13,433 nucleotides of DNA from CAWUJT01 sp963922715 (GCA_963922715.1 CAWUJT010000071.1:1-13433), one strand, 5' to 3'; shown: positions 1 through 7,163, counted from the first letter of the stretch. Translations and numbers: made by a program. Notes: generated by a model not told the origin, from the letters alone.

Positions 1-199
1 CTTTGCAACAGTTTCGATGGGAACGGCTTTGGGATCGTGCGTCAGAAAAGGCCATGGGTACGTTGGTGTTGGCAAGGGAGCCATTTAAACTTAATATGTT
101 GGTTCTAATCTGACATGGTGTTTAGACTGATCATGCATTGTATTCTAAAATACCCATGAACAGTCACCTGTTTTCAATTCTTCTAACTTGTTGATTTTA
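1..199. other. Left flank with two ambiguous partial reading frames
   Basis: No gene can be assigned here. On the minus strand an ATG at 84 opens a frame that continues off the left edge (28 codons, Pro-rich start MAPLPTPTYPWPF), but an in-frame TAA sits directly upstream and there is no Shine-Dalgarno sequence. On the plus strand a frame entering from the left edge (from base 3) ends at TGA 111-113. It could be the tail of a gene, but it resembles no family I know. A short inverted repeat (AACAG-TCAC-CTGTT, 159-172) followed by TTT lies beyond that stop and could be a weak terminator for plus-strand transcription. The choice between the two frames cannot be made from this fragment. Confidence 0.2.
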
Positions 200-275
200 T
201 GGCAGGGGCAGCAGGATTCGAACCCGCGACCTACGGATTTGGAATCCGTTGCTCTACCAACTGAGCTATACCCCT
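200..275 (-). tRNA. tRNA-Trp (anticodon CCA)
   Basis: The reverse complement folds as a complete 76-nt tRNA. The acceptor stem AGGGGTA pairs with TGCCCCT (one T-G wobble). The D-arm contains AGCTCAGTTGGTAGAGC, the anticodon stem is ACGGA/TCCGT with loop TTCCAAA, and the T-arm contains GGTTCGAATCC. The anticodon CCA (242-240) reads UGG, so the tRNA carries tryptophan. The 3' CCA is encoded (200-202) after discriminator G203. In many bacteria tRNA-Trp precedes secE-nusG; no SecE-like start is visible in the 199 nt downstream. Confidence 0.97.
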
Positions 276-291
276 TTAATTGAAAAATAAC

Positions 292-318
292 TTTATATAT
301 TTTTGTAAATTATTACAA
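292..318 (-). promoter_or_regulatory. Candidate promoter of tRNA-Trp
   Basis: In the AT-rich DNA just upstream of the tRNA, the minus strand carries TTGTAA (318-313) and TATAAA (297-292). The -10-like box lies 16 nt before the tRNA 5' end, a sensible place for a start just ahead of the mature RNA. The 15-nt spacer is shorter than the usual 17, and the whole tract is A/T-rich enough to give such matches by chance, so this is tentative. Confidence 0.3.
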
Positions 319-356
319 TCCTAAAATGCATCTCCGACCGCTTGCGCAACACCTAT

Positions 357-494
357 TTAATCTGCAAAGTACCACTCTTTCAACAGTAGCAGGTGCCCGT
401 TGAGTTTGGCATATGTCATATAGACGGGGTTCAGATCTGCTTGGTCGGGGATCAGAAAGACGATGCTCAGGATCCATTGATGATCTGAGAGCAT
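357..494 (-). CDS. Doubtful 45-aa ORF or gene remnant
   Basis: On the minus strand ATG 494 opens a 45-codon frame ending at TAA 357-359. The same frame is open back to a GTG at 524 (55 codons) before an in-frame TAG. The product begins MLSDHQWILSIVFLIPDQ and ends LLLLKEWYFAD. It has a hydrophobic start and a composition more like a real protein than random translation. No Shine-Dalgarno sequence precedes either start, and I do not recognise a family. It may be a small protein, the preserved tail of a decayed gene, or chance. It lies on the same strand as the upstream M48 gene, about 94 nt beyond its stop, and just ahead of the tRNA. Confidence 0.2.
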   Translation of the reverse strand: MLSDHQWILSIVFLIPDQADLNPVYMTYAKLNGHLLLLKEWYFAD

Positions 495-587
495 ATATAA
501 GAGCACGCTCTGAAACCTGGACACCTAAAACTTATAAGAAGAGAAATTCAAAGTGATGCGCAATTAAATCGACGCGTAGATTGAAAT

Positions 588-1751
588 TTAGAGCCGTGAA
601 AGCACTGCTGTTACATCACAAATGTTGCGAAATTCATCCCATTCGACATCTGATAAAACTGGACGTATTCCAGTTTGTATCGGCATATTTTCCATTGTTT
701 CTTCAATACGCTCACCAAACAATGGGTGTGTTGAAAGATGTGCATAAATATCTTGTTCTTGGCCAAAATCATCGCGCATGCGGCGAAAAAATACCGCAAG
801 TGCAGAAACCGGTAAATCCACACTTTGAAGAAGATTACGCGCAAATTCATCAGCTTGAAGTTCAGCCTGACGGCTATAAGAAGATGATACAAGCTGACCG
901 GCGGTAAGATTTACGATGCCTGCACCTGAAAAATCGCCTGCGAGCAACGTTAAGATTATCATTGCTGACGAAGATTGTAAGGCCCCTTTGACTGTGTCGC
1001 GATGTACAACATGTCCTAATTCGTGCGCTAAAATTGCTGCAATTTCTTCGGGACGTTCTGAAATATCTATTATCGAATGAAATAAAATGATGTACCCACC
1101 AGGCAAAGCGAAGGCGTTATATTGTGGCGCATTGCGATCATCCAGGACAGAGATTTTAAGCTCATATGGAAGTTGAATATCGCTTGCAACACGTTCAACA
1201 AGTCGGTCCATAGCTTGTCGGCCTTCAGGCGCAATACAAAGCTCCAATGGGGCCGCTGCAGATGAAAACAGTTTTTTCACTTGATCGTGGGTGACAAGAC
1301 CTAAGGCTTCCTCTGTCTTAGGACTAATAATATTAGCAAAAAAACTTGCAGATACCGGTAAGAAAAATGTAAACACTGAAACCAAAGTAAAAATAGATAA
1401 AAGAATTCCCAATATTGTTTTTTTGATAAGTTTTTTAGAAATTTCTGCTTTGTATAATAATGGACATGCCTCTGTAATCATGTTGATAACAGCTTGATCG
1501 CGAATAAATAGACGGGCGGGCAAATCGTCTTTTAGATAACAGATAAGAAATGAGGGTGAAGATAAGTCTTTGGAAGCTCGGATCATTTTGACAGGCCAAA
1601 GAATAATTGTTTCTCTGTCTGGTAAATTTATTTGAATCATATGTTGGTTGTCTTCAAGAACAGATTTTATCGAAACATTTTTTATATTTGCAGAACGGCC
1701 GTCAAAATAATTTGCAGTAAATCTTTTGTAACCCTTACTCGTATAAATCAT
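588..1751 (-). CDS. M48-family zinc metallopeptidase with N-terminal extension
   Basis: A predicted membrane-anchored zinc endopeptidase of 387 aa. Residues 1-110 form a soluble, beta-rich-looking extension, followed by a hydrophobic segment at about 112-138. The peptidase domain then follows: an NAFALPGGY stretch (212-220), the catalytic zinc motif HELGH (H243, E244, H247), and the ExxxD motif with E297 as probable third zinc ligand and D301. Near the C-terminus is STHPLFGERIE (340-350). All catalytic residues are present, so it should be active. It has the general BepA/Oma1-like peptidase core but no TPR repeats. The start is certain: GGAGGG lies 5 nt before the ATG, and ATGA overlaps the stop of the upstream DUF898 gene, implying translational coupling. 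Substrate unknown; envelope protein quality control is an inference. The gene is AT-rich relative to parC. Confidence 0.92.
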   Translation of the reverse strand: MIYTSKGYKRFTANYFDGRSANIKNVSIKSVLEDNQHMIQINLPDRETIILWPVKMIRASKDLSSPSFLICYLKDDLPARLFIRDQAVINMITEACPLLYKAEISKKLIKKTILGILLSIFTLVSVFTFFLPVSASFFANIISPKTEEALGLVTHDQVKKLFSSAAAPLELCIAPEGRQAMDRLVERVASDIQLPYELKISVLDDRNAPQYNAFALPGGYIILFHSIIDISERPEEIAAILAHELGHVVHRDTVKGALQSSSAMIILTLLAGDFSGAGIVNLTAGQLVSSSYSRQAELQADEFARNLLQSVDLPVSALAVFFRRMRDDFGQEQDIYAHLSTHPLFGERIEETMENMPIQTGIRPVLSDVEWDEFRNICDVTAVLSRL

Positions 1752-2923
1752 ATATTCCCTCCAAAATCGAATATTTCAGCCAATCCGTCAGCATCGCGAT
1801 GTTTTGAGAGCTTTAATTGTTTGAGGCCGTTAAGATAATGCGCATCAACAATTGTAAGTGTTTGGCAAAAATATTTGAAAAACGGATAAGTTATAAATAC
1901 AGTTTTCAAGTATCTTCTGTAAACAGCAAATATTATATAAAATAGAAAAGCTGCAAAAATAAAAACCCACAGCGGTAATTCTTCTGTAGAAATGTTACGA
2001 ATGTTTTTCCCTTGAAAGTCATAAACAGAATATAATAATAAAAATGCGAAAGGGAGGGTTAGGGCGATAAAAGTATTAACTAAAATATGACCAACAAATA
2101 TAATCCATATTGATCGCACTATGTCAACATTAACATCAAACCCAGTGCCTTTCCCTATCAAAACTTCAGAAGCAGTTTTTTTAAAAATAACAGTTTTATA
2201 ATATAAATATCCAAATATAAATAAAGGCAAGCTGAGAACTAAAAAACCAATATAATTTATATTTATATAAAAGGAATAAAGAGCAATAATCGTGGTTGAA
2301 AGGAAACCTAAATAAAACGGTAAAAATGCAGGATATAATGACCATGGGTTTCCGCCGAGTATAAAGCGAGCATTTCCATAGTAAATCCGGTCAATCATGT
2401 ATTTTTGTAACTGGAACCGTCCTATTGGCTCTAAGAGGCCAAATGAAAAGAGTGTCAGAAGACTGTAGACTGTCGCGCGCCAAGAATATCCTAAGGCTTT
2501 AGGACGCATTGAAAACTTTAATCCACGCCAAAGTGTATGATTAACTAAATACCTACGGCCTCTATATCGTGCCAAATGATAAATTGGAAATAGAAATAAT
2601 ATCGCACCAATATATCCAAACCAAACGGTACTAAAAAACTCTAAACTCAAATATGTAAAAAACATTACGATAAGCCCTGCATAAACAGAAATAAATGCAG
2701 CGGCCACAAAAAAACCTGTGATTTTCTCAATGGCTTGGCCCGTATATTCTAAAGGTATGCCGATAGGGCATATGGAAGACCACAGCCAACGTCTTATACG
2801 GGTGCGGCCCCAATAAGAATAAATGCCTAAGGTTAGAACACTTAAAATGAATGATGATGTCGCAAGCGCAAAGAGTGCAGATCTCTTGCCAACGACTTTT
2901 GTCGTTAAAGTTTGCCCCGTCAT
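1748..2923 (-). CDS. DUF898 (YjgN-family) polytopic inner-membrane protein
   Basis: A 391-aa integral membrane protein with several hydrophobic segments (about 20-36, 70-92, 97-115, 150-165, 196-220, 224-242, 272-300, 318-336). Two copies of the DUF898 layout are recognisable. Family hallmarks are LTLGIYSYWGRTRIRRWLW (31-48), PLEYTG (57-62), YRGRRYLVNHTLWRGLKF (120-137), DRIYYGNARF (178-187) and the C-terminal DADGLAEIFDFG (377-388). Members have no established biochemical function. The ATG at 2923 has no strong Shine-Dalgarno. It lies 27 nt after the parC stop, so read-through from parC is likely, and its TGA overlaps the M48 ATG. The middle of the gene is strikingly AT-rich: 2161-2280 has 22 G/C in 120 nt by my count. 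Family assignment is confident; role in the M48 pair is unknown. Confidence 0.9.
   Translation of the reverse strand: MTGQTLTTKVVGKRSALFALATSSFILSVLTLGIYSYWGRTRIRRWLWSSICPIGIPLEYTGQAIEKITGFFVAAAFISVYAGLIVMFFTYLSLEFFSTVWFGYIGAILFLFPIYHLARYRGRRYLVNHTLWRGLKFSMRPKALGYSWRATVYSLLTLFSFGLLEPIGRFQLQKYMIDRIYYGNARFILGGNPWSLYPAFLPFYLGFLSTTIIALYSFYININYIGFLVLSLPLFIFGYLYYKTVIFKKTASEVLIGKGTGFDVNVDIVRSIWIIFVGHILVNTFIALTLPFAFLLLYSVYDFQGKNIRNISTEELPLWVFIFAAFLFYIIFAVYRRYLKTVFITYPFFKYFCQTLTIVDAHYLNGLKQLKLSKHRDADGLAEIFDFGGNI
1757..1762 (-). promoter_or_regulatory. Shine-Dalgarno of M48 gene, inside the DUF898 gene
   Basis: GGAGGG on the minus strand, 5 nt before ATG 1751. It lies within the last codons of the DUF898 gene (GGA GGG encode the two glycines before the terminal Asn-Ile). 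This supports re-initiation by ribosomes finishing the upstream gene. Confidence 0.75.
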
Positions 2924-2950
2924 TTTTGGTGATACTTTATAAACATAGCA

Positions 2951-5275
2951 TTATTCTTGGATAAATTTATTGCTGCGTGGAAATCCTCTGGGTGCCATTC
3001 TACCAGCGCTTGCACGTTTTCCAAACCACTCCAACACCTCTGTTTCCTTACGGGTTCGACCTGATTTTTCTCTCCAACTCAAACCCTTGCTCAGGTAAAA
3101 TGTTTGAATATCACTTAATCCACCGTCTTTGTAACTTTGAAAGCGTACCCCTTTGCCTTTTGTCATTTCTGGAAGCTCCGATAAAGGGAAAACGAGAAGT
3201 TTTCGGTTCTCACCAACAACGGCGAGGTGGTCCCCGTCAACAGCGCGCATGACTTTTGCCTTGGCGTTATCTTTAACATTGAGAACCTGTCTGCCGGCAC
3301 GGGTTTGTGCTACGACATCTGCTTGTGACACAATAAATCCATCTCCGATAGAAGAGGCTAAGACCAACTGTCTCTTTGGATCATATATGATTATATCTAT
3401 AATTTCAGAATCTTGTGGTAAATCAATGTGTAGTCTTAGTGGCTCTCCCATACCACGTCCCCCCGGCAAACTGTGCACCGCTAATGTGTAAAAGCGCCCT
3501 TGGCTATCGAGGACAAGCAATTTGTCCACTGTCTGTGCATGCAACAGGAACCGTGGACCGTCGCCATCTTTGAATTTAAGTGCTCGATCAGGATCGATAT
3601 GACCGTTCATTGATCTGATCCACCCCATTTCTGAGCAAATTATCGTAACCGGTTCCCGTTCAATCATATCGTCTTGTTGCAGCTCCGGCTCTGCTGATAA
3701 TGTAGCAAAGGTTGTGCGACGGGGCATCAGGGATTGATTGCTGCCTAAAAGTTGTCGCGCAGCATTAAGCTGCTTTCCGACTTCTGCCCACTGGAGCTTT
3801 GGCGTTTCCAAGAGGTCTTGTATCGCCGCGCGTTCTTTCATCAGGGTTTCTCTTTCCTGTAACAGAGCCAACTCTTCCAGCCTGCGCAAGGCCCGCAACC
3901 GCATGTTCAGAATAGCGTCCACTTGCACATCCGATAGCGTTTGACCTGTTTGCGCGGGCAAAGGGCTGACATAATCGGCTTCATTGACAGCGCGCCTGTG
4001 TTGCTTGCCCCAGTCTTCATACTGAAGCGCTTTCTTTGGGTTTTCATCGTAACGAATAATATCAATGACGCGGTCCAAATTGAGAAACGCAACAATAAAT
4101 CCTTCCAGGACTTCAAGCCGGTGATCTATTTGATCTATGCGATAATGGGACCGTCGTAAAAGAACTTCACGGCGATGATCTAGGTAGGCTTTCAATATAT
4201 CGTGCAGGCTGCAAACTTTCGGCGTTTTGCCGTCAATAAGCACGTTCATATTCATGCTAAAGCGTATTTCGAGATCCGAGTTTTTAAACAGCAGCCCCAT
4301 GAGTACCTCTGGCTCATAGGTTTTCGACTTCGGCTCAAGGATGATACGAATGTCTTCAGCACTCTCGTCCCGGACATCTGCCAGCGCCATAACCTTTTTC
4401 GCTTGTATCAAATCTGCAAGACGTTCGATTAACTTTGATTTTTGCACTTGATAGGGAATTTCCGTGACAACAATGTGCCAACTCCCACGACCGATATTTT
4501 CAACCTCCCATCGGGCGCGCAATCGAAACGTACCTCGTCCGGTTTTATAGGCATCAAGAATATTTTCGCGAGGCTCTACAATTACGCCACCGGTTGGAAA
4601 ATCAGGCCCTGGAATGTAGTTAACCAGCATTTCATGGGCAATATCTGGCGTTTCAATAAGGGCCAAACAGGCGTCCAGCAGTTCATTCAGGTTGTGTGGC
4701 GGGATATTTGTCGCCATCCCTACTGCGATTCCTGCTGCTCCATTGGCCAGAATATTTGGAAAAGCGGCAGGCAGGACCTCTGGCTCTGACAGCGTGCCAT
4801 CATAATTGTCTTTGAAATCGACAGCATTCTCATCAAGCCCTTCCATAAGCATCTCTGCTGCCGCTGTCATGCGCGCCTCGGTATAGCGAGAAGCCGCTGG
4901 ATTATCGCCATCGATATTGCCAAAATTCCCTTGGCCATCGACAAGGGGATAGCGCATGTTGAAATCCTGGGCGAGCCGCGCCATGGCATCGTAAATCGCA
5001 GAATCTCCATGGGGGTGGTAATTTCCCATGACATCGCCCGATATTTTGGCAGATTTGCGATAGCCGCCGGAAGAAGACAGCTTCAATTCGCGCATGGCGT
5101 ACAGGATGCGGCGATGCACGGGTTTGAGGCCATCGCGCGCGTCCGGCAAAGCTCGGTGCATGATCGTGCTCAAAGCATAGGTTAGGTATCTATCCCCAAT
5201 CGCGCGCGATAGAGGTTCAGAAACGGACAAGGCTGTTGAGCTACCGGTTGTTTGATTGTCGTTTTTGTCACTCAT
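2951..5275 (-). CDS. parC: DNA topoisomerase IV subunit A (ParC)
   Basis: The breakage-reunion subunit of topoisomerase IV, which works with ParE to decatenate sister chromosomes and relax supercoils. At 774 aa it is full length. The N-terminal winged-helix region has PDARDGLKPVHRRILYAM (44-61), GNYHPHGDSAIYDAM (84-98), and the active-site tyrosine Y131 in ASRYTEARM (128-136). Residues from about 530 form the GyrA/ParC-type C-terminal beta-pinwheel. The canonical GyrA box (QRRGGKG) is absent, which favours ParC over GyrA. The tail KRASAGRMAPRGFPRSNKF is typical of alphaproteobacterial ParC. The quinolone-region residues equivalent to E. coli S80 and E84 are S92 and D96, so no obvious resistance change is seen. 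ATG 5275 is the first start after an in-frame TAA. No clear Shine-Dalgarno is present. It probably heads the operon with the DUF898 and M48 genes. Confidence 0.97.
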   Translation of the reverse strand: MSDKNDNQTTGSSTALSVSEPLSRAIGDRYLTYALSTIMHRALPDARDGLKPVHRRILYAMRELKLSSSGGYRKSAKISGDVMGNYHPHGDSAIYDAMARLAQDFNMRYPLVDGQGNFGNIDGDNPAASRYTEARMTAAAEMLMEGLDENAVDFKDNYDGTLSEPEVLPAAFPNILANGAAGIAVGMATNIPPHNLNELLDACLALIETPDIAHEMLVNYIPGPDFPTGGVIVEPRENILDAYKTGRGTFRLRARWEVENIGRGSWHIVVTEIPYQVQKSKLIERLADLIQAKKVMALADVRDESAEDIRIILEPKSKTYEPEVLMGLLFKNSDLEIRFSMNMNVLIDGKTPKVCSLHDILKAYLDHRREVLLRRSHYRIDQIDHRLEVLEGFIVAFLNLDRVIDIIRYDENPKKALQYEDWGKQHRRAVNEADYVSPLPAQTGQTLSDVQVDAILNMRLRALRRLEELALLQERETLMKERAAIQDLLETPKLQWAEVGKQLNAARQLLGSNQSLMPRRTTFATLSAEPELQQDDMIEREPVTIICSEMGWIRSMNGHIDPDRALKFKDGDGPRFLLHAQTVDKLLVLDSQGRFYTLAVHSLPGGRGMGEPLRLHIDLPQDSEIIDIIIYDPKRQLVLASSIGDGFIVSQADVVAQTRAGRQVLNVKDNAKAKVMRAVDGDHLAVVGENRKLLVFPLSELPEMTKGKGVRFQSYKDGGLSDIQTFYLSKGLSWREKSGRTRKETEVLEWFGKRASAGRMAPRGFPRSNKFIQE

Positions 5276-6012
5276 GTAGATCGTTTAATCTCTGCGCGGC
5301 CTTCGGTAAAGCGGACATGAGCGGAAACTGCTCTATTTACTAGGGGCATCTGTGCAGACACGATGCGCTGCCAAGAACAAATGCTGCCGACAACAGGTTT
5401 TATTCTATGTTACGGATTGTCGGTTTGGATAGGGCGACAGTCTTCTGGATACTCGTCAATGCGTCTGACATCAAAACTATATTCGCAGTTTCTATGACCA
5501 CATCTGTCTCTATGTCATTTGCTAGGGGCCAATGACTTTAATGTTCAAATAATGTGGCTTTGGGATAAAGTGATTGCCTACTTCGACGCTGCAAACTGGT
5601 GAGACCAGAAAATTTGACGCTTAATCTTGTGCACGTCTTCAGTGCATTTTCGGGCGGAAGGGTCTGATTGATGTTACCATAATTTATGGTGTGTGCACGC
5701 TTACCATCCTTGATCGAGCTGTGATCGGAGTTGTTGCAATTGAGCATGCGACGAGCATTATGAGCGATATATAAGTTCTAGCGATCGTATATCTACATCA
5801 AAAATATTGATGCAGCGTTGTTACAGAGACAAACACTCCGATTGCCCGAACTCGAAAACTTACATAATACGATGCAGCATAAGAGCTCAATCAATTCTGA
5901 TGTTACGCGGTTAAAAACGACCCATGAATTGTGAAGAATGCCCCTTCTTCAATCCAAAAGCACACACTATGTCTTTTCATCCTATACCTTTCGGACATAG
6001 CACGCATTTTAA
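5276..6012. other. 737-nt stretch without a convincing gene, upstream of parC
   Basis: This gap lies between the 3' end of asd and the 5' end of parC and should contain the parC promoter, though I cannot pick one with confidence. Short frames exist (for example 5407-5535 plus, 42 aa, and 5538-5747 minus, 69 aa), but none has a Shine-Dalgarno or a family-like sequence. Structural signals include a perfect 7-1-7 palindrome (5676-5690), an inverted repeat CATCAA-N5-TTGATG (5796-5812), a hairpin CTGGT-GAG-ACCAG (5596-5608), and two copies of GTGCACG (5629-5635 and 5693-5699). Just past the asd stop, 5982-6000 can fold as a small hairpin with a GAAA loop on the minus strand but lacks a T-tract. 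The length could reflect a decayed gene, an unrecognised RNA or a large regulatory region. Confidence 0.5.
5676..5690. repeat. Perfect 7-1-7 palindrome, possible operator
   Basis: ACCATAA-T-TTATGGT is a perfect inverted repeat with 7-nt arms and a one-base centre. That geometry fits a dimeric DNA-binding protein better than an RNA hairpin, because there is no loop. It is about 400 nt upstream of the parC start and flanked by GTGCACG at 5693-5699. Whether any protein binds it is unknown. Confidence 0.35.
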
Positions 6013-7038
6013 TCAGCTGGCCTTTTTTAGAATGCGGTTCCCAAGTGTTTCGGCAATTTGAACTGCGTTCAGCGCGGCCCCTTTGCGGAGATTGTCAGAC
6101 ACGATCCAAAGGTTCAGGCCGTTTTCAACCGTCGGATCTTGACGTATCCGGCTGACAAACGTGGCATAATCTCCGACACATTCGACAGGGGTGACATAGC
6201 CCCCGGCCTCACGTTTATCAACCACCAGAACCCCTGGGGCGGTGCGTAGAATTTCCCGTGCTTCGTCTTCATCGATAAAATCCTCAAATTCGATGTTCAC
6301 AGCCTCAGAATGGCCCACAAAGACCGGCACGCGCACACATGTGGCAGTGACTTTTATGCTTGGATCCAAAATCTTTTTCGTTTCTGCCACCATTTTCCAT
6401 TCTTCCTTGGTGGTGCCGTCCTCCATGAACACATCAATTTGTGGGATAACGTTAAAGGCGATTTGCTTTTGGAATTTGGAAGGCGCCACCTCCGTTGTCG
6501 GGTTGTAAACGGATTTCGTTTGGTCCCACAGTTCGTCCATGCCTTCTTTGCCTGCGCCCGAAACCGATTGATATGTGCTCACCACAACGCGTTTGATCTT
6601 TGCGCGATCATGTAGAGATTTGAGGGCAACAACCATCTGCGCCGTAGAGCAATTCGGGTTTGCAATGATCTTTTTCTTTATAAAGCCGTCAATAGCATTG
6701 GCATTCACCTCTGGCACAATCAGCGGCACGTCAGGGTCATAGCGATAAAGCGATGAGTTATCGATAACGACACATCCGACTTTCGCCGCACGTGGTGCAT
6801 AGATTTTGGTCGCCTCAGAGCCGATCGCAAACAGTGCAATGTCCCATCCTGAAAAATCAAAGGTCTCAATATCCTGGCATACCAGCGTTTCTTCGCCAAA
6901 ACTGACTTCCGTTCCCTGGCTACGTCGCGAGGCAAGGGCAGCTATGCTGGCCACTGGAAACTGACGTTCGGACAGAATGTTGAGCATTTCATGCCCCACA
7001 TTGCCTGTGGCCCCAACCACAACAATATTATAGCCCAT
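6013..7038 (-). CDS. asd: Aspartate-semialdehyde dehydrogenase
   Basis: Cytoplasmic NADP-dependent enzyme reducing L-aspartyl-4-phosphate to L-aspartate 4-semialdehyde, the branch point to lysine/diaminopimelate, threonine and methionine. From the chosen start the protein has 341 aa, close to the family norm. It shows the nucleotide-binding motif VVVGATGNVG (6-15), active-site Cys130 in ANPNCSTAQ, YQSVSGAGKEGMDEL (156-170), and RVPVFVGHSEAV with R236 and the catalytic His243. All key residues are intact. An upstream in-frame GTG at 7068 would add ten residues. ATG 7038 is preferred because AAGGAG lies 9 nt upstream and the protein then begins directly with the Rossmann strand MGYNIVVVGATG. 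It is divergent from the ABC exporter and appears monocistronic here. Confidence 0.97.
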   Translation of the reverse strand: MGYNIVVVGATGNVGHEMLNILSERQFPVASIAALASRRSQGTEVSFGEETLVCQDIETFDFSGWDIALFAIGSEATKIYAPRAAKVGCVVIDNSSLYRYDPDVPLIVPEVNANAIDGFIKKKIIANPNCSTAQMVVALKSLHDRAKIKRVVVSTYQSVSGAGKEGMDELWDQTKSVYNPTTEVAPSKFQKQIAFNVIPQIDVFMEDGTTKEEWKMVAETKKILDPSIKVTATCVRVPVFVGHSEAVNIEFEDFIDEDEAREILRTAPGVLVVDKREAGGYVTPVECVGDYATFVSRIRQDPTVENGLNLWIVSDNLRKGAALNAVQIAETLGNRILKKAS

Positions 7039-7047
7039 AGGACTGCT

Positions 7048-7053
7048 CTCCTT
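7048..7053 (-). promoter_or_regulatory. Shine-Dalgarno that fixes the asd start
   Basis: AAGGAG on the minus strand, 9 nt before ATG 7038. It falls inside the coding stretch implied by the longer GTG 7068 start, which argues against that longer form. Confidence 0.75.
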
Positions 7054-7155
7054 TATATCGCTTGACACTCTTTAGCGTAGTGGCGCAAAACTGCAATCCG
7101 CCAAATCATGTCGTAGCGTACGCCAAGAAGCTGCGATAAATGTAGATGCAACATA

Positions 7156-7163
7156 GAAAAAGG
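7156..7163 (+). promoter_or_regulatory. Shine-Dalgarno that fixes the ABC exporter start
   Basis: GAAAAAGG ends 8 nt before GTG 7172 but only 2 nt before the alternative TTG 7166. The spacing favours the GTG start. Confidence 0.6.

Larger units (their letters stand above)
276..587. other. Intergenic stretch between M48 gene and tRNA-Trp
   Basis: This 312-nt gap separates the end of the M48 peptidase gene from the tRNA. It contains the candidate tRNA promoter, a doubtful small minus-strand frame (357-494), and a near-palindrome AGAGCACGCTCT at 500-511. That palindrome lies downstream of the M48 stop but has no T-tract on the minus strand, so I do not call it a terminator. No other gene is seen. 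Confidence 0.5.

Noticed and set aside
581..907. 108-codon plus-strand frame opposite the 3' part of the M48 gene
   Set aside because: Antisense to the conserved M48 C-terminal region (including the STHPLFGERIE stretch), so it is a shadow.
200..2950. Genomic island inserted at tRNA-Trp
   Set aside because: The AT-rich genes lie on the 5' side of the tRNA, whereas integrases normally use the 3' end. No integrase, no duplicated tRNA fragment and no direct repeat were seen.
5407..5535. 42-codon plus-strand frame starting MLRIVGLDRATVFW
   Set aside because: Only a poor ribosome site (ACAGG at 10 nt) and no family likeness; frames of this length are expected by chance in 737 nt.
5596..5608. CTGGT-GAG-ACCAG hairpin as a terminator
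   Set aside because: Only 5 bp, about 400 nt from the asd stop, and followed by only three T on the minus strand; too weak to call.
5538..5747. 69-codon minus-strand frame in the gap upstream of parC
   Set aside because: No Shine-Dalgarno before ATG 5747, low-complexity polar composition and no recognisable motif; it also runs through the perfect palindrome.
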